The translations under genes were made by a program, and so were the position numbers. The notes beneath the pieces were generated by a model. The model did no database searches, was not told the DNA's origin, and saw only the letters and a list, made by a program, of their open reading frames with translations. From positions 1 to 17,019 of the forward strand of contig JBEKBO010000097.1 in the NCBI GenBank assembly GCA_050015355.1: a stretch of 17,019 bases of DNA, written 5' to 3'. Positions 13,295-17,019 of the stretch are shown one piece after another. The first letter of the stretch is position 1; every line of letters starts with the position of its first letter. The stretch comes from CAWBRT01 sp050015355. Lineage in GTDB: Bacteria > Acidobacteriota > Terriglobia > Terriglobales > Acidobacteriaceae.

Positions 13295-14158
13295 TTACAG
13301 GTTTTCCTTTGATGGTGGAATGCCTCGCGTTGCGCTGCCCAACGCCGCTTTCATACGGGCTCTCATGGCCAGCAGATCTTCCTGCAACCCGACAATTCGC
13401 CTCCCAGCCGCCAGGCGTACCTTCAGTTCCTCGGGATCGAACGGCTTGACGATGTAGTCGTCGGCTCCCGCGTTCATTCCCTGCACCAGTTCAAGCTTCT
13501 CGCTTTTCGAGGTCAACAGCAATACGTACGTGTACCTCTCGCTTGCCCTCTCGCGAAGCATGCGGCAGATCTCAATGCCTTCGATGTCCGGCATCATCCA
13601 ATCGATGATCGCCAGTAGCGGAGCGCTTTCGCTTTGCAGAATCTGCCAGGCTTGCTGCCCTCCGCTGACGGCGGTTACCGCATAACCCCACTTGGAAAGC
13701 AGCGCCTCCAGCGTTCGCAGGGTAGCGGCATCGTCATCGGCGACGAGGATTCGGAAGGCCAGAGGCTGATCTTTTGCCGCCTTCGGCGGAGGCGCCTGGA
13801 TTCCCGTGACCCGTTCCAGGCTCTGCAGCAGTTGTTCGGGAGAAAACGGCTTGGCGAGGAAGTCGTCGGCTCCCAGGGCCTTCGCTTTCTCCGCCAGCGA
13901 GCTCTCCTGCACACCACTGATGATCACCGATGGAATTGCACTTGTCTTGGGAAACTGCTTCAGCTTGCGCAACACGTCAATGCCGGTTCCACCCGGCATG
14001 CTCACGTCGAGCACAACGGCGTCGGGCACGTAGCGCATGACGGCCATCCATGCCTGTATGGCGTCATAGGCGGCAAAGATTTCAAAGCCCCGCTCGCTGA
14101 GCCTGCTGGCAAGCATGTGAACCAACGCCTTGTCGTCATCGGCAATCAGTATTTTCAC
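13295..14158 (-). CDS. Two-receiver response regulator without output domain (REC-REC)
   Basis: A 287-residue protein with two receiver domains. REC1 (1-118) has Asp7-Asp8, phospho-acceptor Asp51 (AVVLDVSMPGG), Ser81 at the switch position and Lys103 (FLAKPF). REC2 (135-255) has Asp141-Asp142, Asp186 (AIIDWMMPDIEG), Thr (LLLTSKSE) and Lys (YIVKPFDPEEL). A helix follows (VRLAAGRRIVGLQEDLLAMR), like the signalling helix that precedes GGDEF or HD-GYP domains in PleD/RpfG-type proteins, but here the protein ends ~25 residues later with no effector. It may act as a phosphate sink or relay hub, or be a shortened PleD-like protein. The start codon is GTG (14156-14158), overlapping the stop of the upstream kinase part by 4 bases (GTGA), so the two are translationally coupled. 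Confidence 0.92.
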   Translation of the reverse strand: MKILIADDDKALVHMLASRLSERGFEIFAAYDAIQAWMAVMRYVPDAVVLDVSMPGGTGIDVLRKLKQFPKTSAIPSVIISGVQESSLAEKAKALGADDFLAKPFSPEQLLQSLERVTGIQAPPPKAAKDQPLAFRILVADDDAATLRTLEALLSKWGYAVTAVSGGQQAWQILQSESAPLLAIIDWMMPDIEGIEICRMLRERASERYTYVLLLTSKSEKLELVQGMNAGADDYIVKPFDPEELKVRLAAGRRIVGLQEDLLAMRARMKAALGSATRGIPPSKENL

Positions 14159-15306
14159 GCGTCTTGCTCCCGCGATTTCGCGTTGAACAACCGCGAAAAA
14201 CCGCCGATTTCCGCCTCGAGCGCGGAAACGTGAGACTCCACATCGACAAGCCTATCTTCTTTTGCCATCAATTCAAGCTTCAAGGCCACCGCATGAATCC
14301 GGGAAGCACACACGTTGGCTGCGGCGCCCTTCAGCGCGTGCGCGGGGAACAGCAGCGCTTTCGCGTCGCGCCTCGCCGCCGCCCGGCGGATTTTTTCCAA
14401 CATCGTCGGACAATCGCTGAGGAAGATTTGCAATACCTCGTCCAACAGTTCGGTGTCGCCTTCCAGTCGCCGCAACAGAGTGGTGCGGTCGAACGGCTTC
14501 AGTTGCGTCTCCTCATCGCCGCGCTTCGCGGCTTCGGAGCCGCCGGGTGTCGCCGCCAAGAGTGAGCCGATAGCCCGCGACAGTTCCTCGCCGCGCGCGG
14601 GCTTGGAAATGTAGCCATCCATACCGGACTCCAGGCAGCGTTCGCGGTCCCCATCCATGGCGTGCGCGGTGAGCGCAATGATCGGCAGGTGCCTGCCGCT
14701 CCCACGCTCCTGCCGCCGAATGGTTTCAGTGGCTTCAAATCCGCTCATCTCGGGCATTTGAATGTCCATCAGGATGAGGTCGAATGTCTGTCTGCCGATC
14801 GCGTCCAATGCCTCGCGTCCATTGCTCACCACCGTTACGGCATGGCCAAGTTTTTCCAGCATCCGGGTGGTGATCTTCTGATTGACAAGATTGTCTTCCG
14901 CCAACAGGATGTTCACCCGGCCGCCCTCGCGCAGTGTGTGACGCGTGATCAGGCCAGGGGAGTCGGTTGGCACGGCTCCGCCCAGCACGCTCAGGATGGC
15001 GTCCAGCAACTGCGCCTGCCCGACCGGTTTCGTCAGGTAGACGGCGATCCCCACCTCCCGGCAACGAGCTGCGTCGCCACGCCGGCCCGTCGAAGTCAGC
15101 AGCATGATCGTCGCCCCCGCAAGCGCCGGGCGTTGCTTAATGGCCTGGGCAACCGCAAACCCATCGACCAGGGATGTGCCGGAATCGATAATCACGAGTT
15201 TGAATGGTTCATTCGTTTGCACTGCGCTTTCCATTGCCGCCAAGGCGCGCGCGCCGCCCTCGACGAGCGTGGTCGCCATCTTCCACCGGGTTAGGGTTTC
15301 GTGCAA
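14155..15306 (-). CDS. Hybrid histidine kinase, C-terminal part (REC-REC-HPt), cut off from its kinase half by an in-frame TAG
   Basis: This 383-residue open frame continues, in the same frame, the kinase ORF ending at 15322. REC1 (about 1-105) lacks its first strand and acidic pair, which lie before the stop codon; it keeps the phospho-acceptor Asp (LVIIDSGTSLVDG) and Lys (YLTKPVG). REC2 (about 128-250) is complete: ILLAEDNLVNQKI, LILMDIQMPEMSG, IIALTAHAM and YISKPA. The HPt domain (about 275-370) has AHALKGAAANVCA with the phospho-accepting His. This is the layout of BarA/TorS-type tripartite sensors. The listed start is a TTG inside a conserved segment (VLHETLTRW) with no ribosome-binding site; an internal ATG at 15277-15279 has a poor one. 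Thus it is probably either translated only by read-through or not translated, unless the TAG is an assembly error. Its stop overlaps the REC-REC start by 4 bases. Confidence 0.8.
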   Translation of the reverse strand: MHETLTRWKMATTLVEGGARALAAMESAVQTNEPFKLVIIDSGTSLVDGFAVAQAIKQRPALAGATIMLLTSTGRRGDAARCREVGIAVYLTKPVGQAQLLDAILSVLGGAVPTDSPGLITRHTLREGGRVNILLAEDNLVNQKITTRMLEKLGHAVTVVSNGREALDAIGRQTFDLILMDIQMPEMSGFEATETIRRQERGSGRHLPIIALTAHAMDGDRERCLESGMDGYISKPARGEELSRAIGSLLAATPGGSEAAKRGDEETQLKPFDRTTLLRRLEGDTELLDEVLQIFLSDCPTMLEKIRRAAARRDAKALLFPAHALKGAAANVCASRIHAVALKLELMAKEDRLVDVESHVSALEAEIGGFSRLFNAKSREQDA

Positions 15307-15321
15307 AACGTGCCCGTGTGA

Positions 15322-16578
15322 CTATTTGTCATCCACCACCAGGGCCCGGACTCCATCCAGGTCCACCGGCCTGCCCGAAGCCCTCTTGGCGTGCCCCGAG
15401 ATCACCCTGAAACGCGCCGTAAAGTGAAACGTGCTGCCCTTGCCGGGTTCGCTGTCCACCCAGATTCCGCCGCCCATGATGTCGACCAGTTGGGCAGAGA
15501 TGGCAAGCCCCAGGCCGGTGCCTCCATACCTTCGCGTCACCGACCCATCCGCTTGCTGAAAGGGAGCGAAAATCACCTTTTGGCGGTCGGGTGGAATACC
15601 GACACCGGTGTCGCGAATCGCGAAATGGACGGTGACAATCTCGTTCGTGCGCTCTTGTTGATCGACCTCAACGATCACTTCGCCTCGCTCGGTAAACTTG
15701 ATGGCGTTGCCGACAAGGTTGGTGATCACCTGCCGCAGACGGCCCGGGTCTCCCGCCACAAAGTCGGGAGCATTGGGATTGAAGTTGCAGATCAGCTCCA
15801 ACCCTTTCTGTTCGGCGCGCAGCCTGAGCACGTCGAGCGTATCGCTCACCGTGTCGCGAAGATTGAAGTCGATGGTTTCAAAGTCCAGCTTGCCGGACTC
15901 GATCTTTGAAAAATCGAGAATGTCGTCGATGATGCGCAGCAATGCGTCGGCCGACGACCGGGCCATTCGCAGGTATTCGGCCTGTTCCGGATTCAGATCG
16001 GTGTCCAGCGCCAGCTCCAGCATTCCTTGCACGCCGTTCATGGGGGTGCGGATTTCATGGCTCATGTTGGCCAGGAATTCGCTTTTGGCGCGGTTTGCCG
16101 CCTCCGCCGCTTCCTTGGACGCCCGCAACTCCACCGTCTGTTTGTGCTCCGTGATGTCGTGGCTCACACCGACCACTCGCACGGGGCGATTTTCGCCGTC
16201 GAAGACTGCCTTCCCGTTTACCGCCGTGAAGCGCACCTCGCCACTACGCAGGACAAGCCTGTGCTCGAAGGCGAAAGGCTGGAAGTCGGCGAGCACTTTC
16301 TCCCTTGCCGCCTTCACCACTTCCATGTCGTCCGGGTGAACGAACGTCAGATAGCTCTCGACCGTCGGCTCGCACTCACCCGGTTCCAGGCCAAGAATGC
16401 GGTACGACTCATCCGACCATGTTCCCCGGCCGGTTTGAAGATTGATCTCCCAGCTCCCGACATGAGCAAGTGCCTGGGCTTCTTCCAGTTGCGCATTCTT
16501 CGCCGCCAGCTCAGCCTGTACACGCTCAAGCTCCGCCATCTGCCGCTTCTGGTCTTCGTTCAGATTCAAATCAGGCAA
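15322..16578 (-). CDS. Hybrid histidine kinase, N-terminal part (PAS-HisKA-HATPase), ends at premature TAG in the first receiver
   Basis: The soluble sensor-kinase half of a BarA-like hybrid kinase, with no membrane segment. A coiled coil (about 8-36, MAELERVQAELAAKNAQLEE) leads to a PAS-3 domain (37-147: HVGSWEINLQTGRGTWSDES, FVHPDDMEVV, RVVGVSHDITEHKQ). HisKA has phospho-accepting His174 in FLANMSHEIRTPMNG (codon 16057-16059). The ATPase domain has NLVGNAIKFTERGE, G1 DTGVGIPPD, FAPFQQADGS and GGTGLGLAIS. All catalytic motifs are intact. The protein stops at ALVVDDK-TAG, exactly inside the first strand/acidic pair of a receiver domain that continues in the same frame beyond the stop. The start is uncertain: the frame is open to a TTG at 16698, but the first ~40 residues are Cys/Arg-rich and unlike a protein; TTG 16578 is used here, with GTG 16659 and ATG 16539 as alternatives. 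It is first in the leftward operon. Confidence 0.82.
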   Translation of the reverse strand: MPDLNLNEDQKRQMAELERVQAELAAKNAQLEEAQALAHVGSWEINLQTGRGTWSDESYRILGLEPGECEPTVESYLTFVHPDDMEVVKAAREKVLADFQPFAFEHRLVLRSGEVRFTAVNGKAVFDGENRPVRVVGVSHDITEHKQTVELRASKEAAEAANRAKSEFLANMSHEIRTPMNGVQGMLELALDTDLNPEQAEYLRMARSSADALLRIIDDILDFSKIESGKLDFETIDFNLRDTVSDTLDVLRLRAEQKGLELICNFNPNAPDFVAGDPGRLRQVITNLVGNAIKFTERGEVIVEVDQQERTNEIVTVHFAIRDTGVGIPPDRQKVIFAPFQQADGSVTRRYGGTGLGLAISAQLVDIMGGGIWVDSEPGKGSTFHFTARFRVISGHAKRASGRPVDLDGVRALVVDDK

Positions 16579-17019
16579 TCCATAGTTTGACTTTTCTCGA
16601 ACAGCCCGCCCGCAGACGCAGAATTGGCGTTCCGCAAGGCACCGGCTCCGTCTGCACACCGATCCACGCCCTACGCGAAAAAACTTATTGGCCGGCAACG
16701 GGCACGGATGTGTAGAAAGCTAACTCCCCGGGCCAGCCGCGTCTATAAGGTGATTCGCTAATAGCAACAACAGCAATATTGGCCGTCGAATGCGACTGCC
16801 ACGCCACGCGAAGCCGGCTCACGTCTCCTCGCCAGGAATTCCGGACATCCGCCGTTGCGGTTCAGCGCATCGCTATGCAGTATGGGCGAACAGTGACAGC
16901 CAACCCCAGGATGCCCGTGCCGTGGTTCGCTCAGGCGGCCCCAGGCGCGCCCCGGCCGGCGTTCTGAATACGTAACATTCCTGGCCGTTCGGCTCCGGGC
17001 GCGTGTTTTGTCAAGATAC
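16579..17019. other. Non-coding region upstream of the phosphorelay operon
   Basis: No convincing gene is seen in these 441 bases. Two overlapping + strand open frames of about 60 codons (near 16780-16975) have Arg/Pro/Ala-rich products, no good ribosome-binding site and no recognisable domain. The leftmost ~120 bases could be coding if the hybrid kinase starts at the farther TTG. A weak promoter candidate is listed separately. Confidence 0.6.
16743..16770 (-). promoter_or_regulatory. Candidate promoter of the leftward phosphorelay operon
   Basis: On the minus strand TTGTTG (16765-16770) and TTATAG (16743-16748) are 16 bases apart. They lie upstream of every possible start of the hybrid kinase. 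Match to the sigma-70 consensus is modest, so this is only a candidate. Confidence 0.25.

Noticed and set aside
16779..16975. Two overlapping ~60-codon + strand open frames
   Set aside because: Low-complexity products, no good ribosome-binding site, two frames open at once as expected by chance in GC-rich DNA.
17009..17014. Perfect TTGACA on the minus strand
   Set aside because: No acceptable -10 box lies 16-18 bases downstream, so a promoter call is not supported.

Overview
The window is about 17 kb of GC-rich bacterial chromosome. It carries core housekeeping genes (a penicillin-binding protein, asd, purH) next to a dense block of two-component signalling genes. The best guess for the host is an Acidobacteriota bacterium (Terriglobia/Koribacter-like). 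The reasons are the gene styles, a protein resembling the MXAN_5187 C-terminal family, many stand-alone signalling proteins, and several families of short hairpin repeats. This is inference from style; there is no rRNA or marker gene here to prove it.

Left part (1-5200, mostly + strand): the 3' end of a class A penicillin-binding protein, then a membrane-anchored PASTA protein. Next come an E. coli-type aspartate-semialdehyde dehydrogenase, a repeat-rich non-coding stretch, a secreted BON-domain protein (- strand), a CDF zinc/cation exporter, and a small ORF overlapping the exporter's stop. Middle part (5200-9700): purH (- strand), a cluster of GAAACTTTGAA repeats, and the MXAN_5187-like protein (- strand) carrying an in-frame 39-bp tandem duplication. 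Then follow an orphan NarL-type response regulator (+), a small secreted-protein gene with an apparent frameshift (+), and a GlsB/YeaQ-type membrane protein (+).

Right part (9800-16700): a signalling island. A soluble GAF-PAS histidine kinase (+) converges, with a 12-bp gap, on a divergent-strand set transcribed leftward. In transcription order that set is a BarA-type hybrid kinase (PAS-HisKA-HATPase-REC-REC-HPt) split by an in-frame TAG, a two-receiver protein without an output domain, a stand-alone HPt protein, a NarL-type response regulator, and a stand-alone receiver. The first four are packed with a 4-bp overlap, a 25-bp gap and a 2-bp gap, so they look like one phosphorelay operon. Six receiver modules and two HPt modules lie within 7 kb.

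The most unusual signal is a short palindromic repeat with the core GGGGTCCCCGGC. Two copies, 37/38 identical, lie in the same reading frame inside two unrelated proteins (the PBP C-terminal tail and the HPt N-terminal linker). Two more, tandem copies of a related version lie inside the MXAN_5187-like protein. All sit in likely flexible protein segments. This resembles the coding-region palindromic elements known from Rickettsia (RPE). Other points are the nonsense codon in the hybrid kinase, the frameshifted secreted protein, and further hairpin or inverted-repeat elements between convergent genes.
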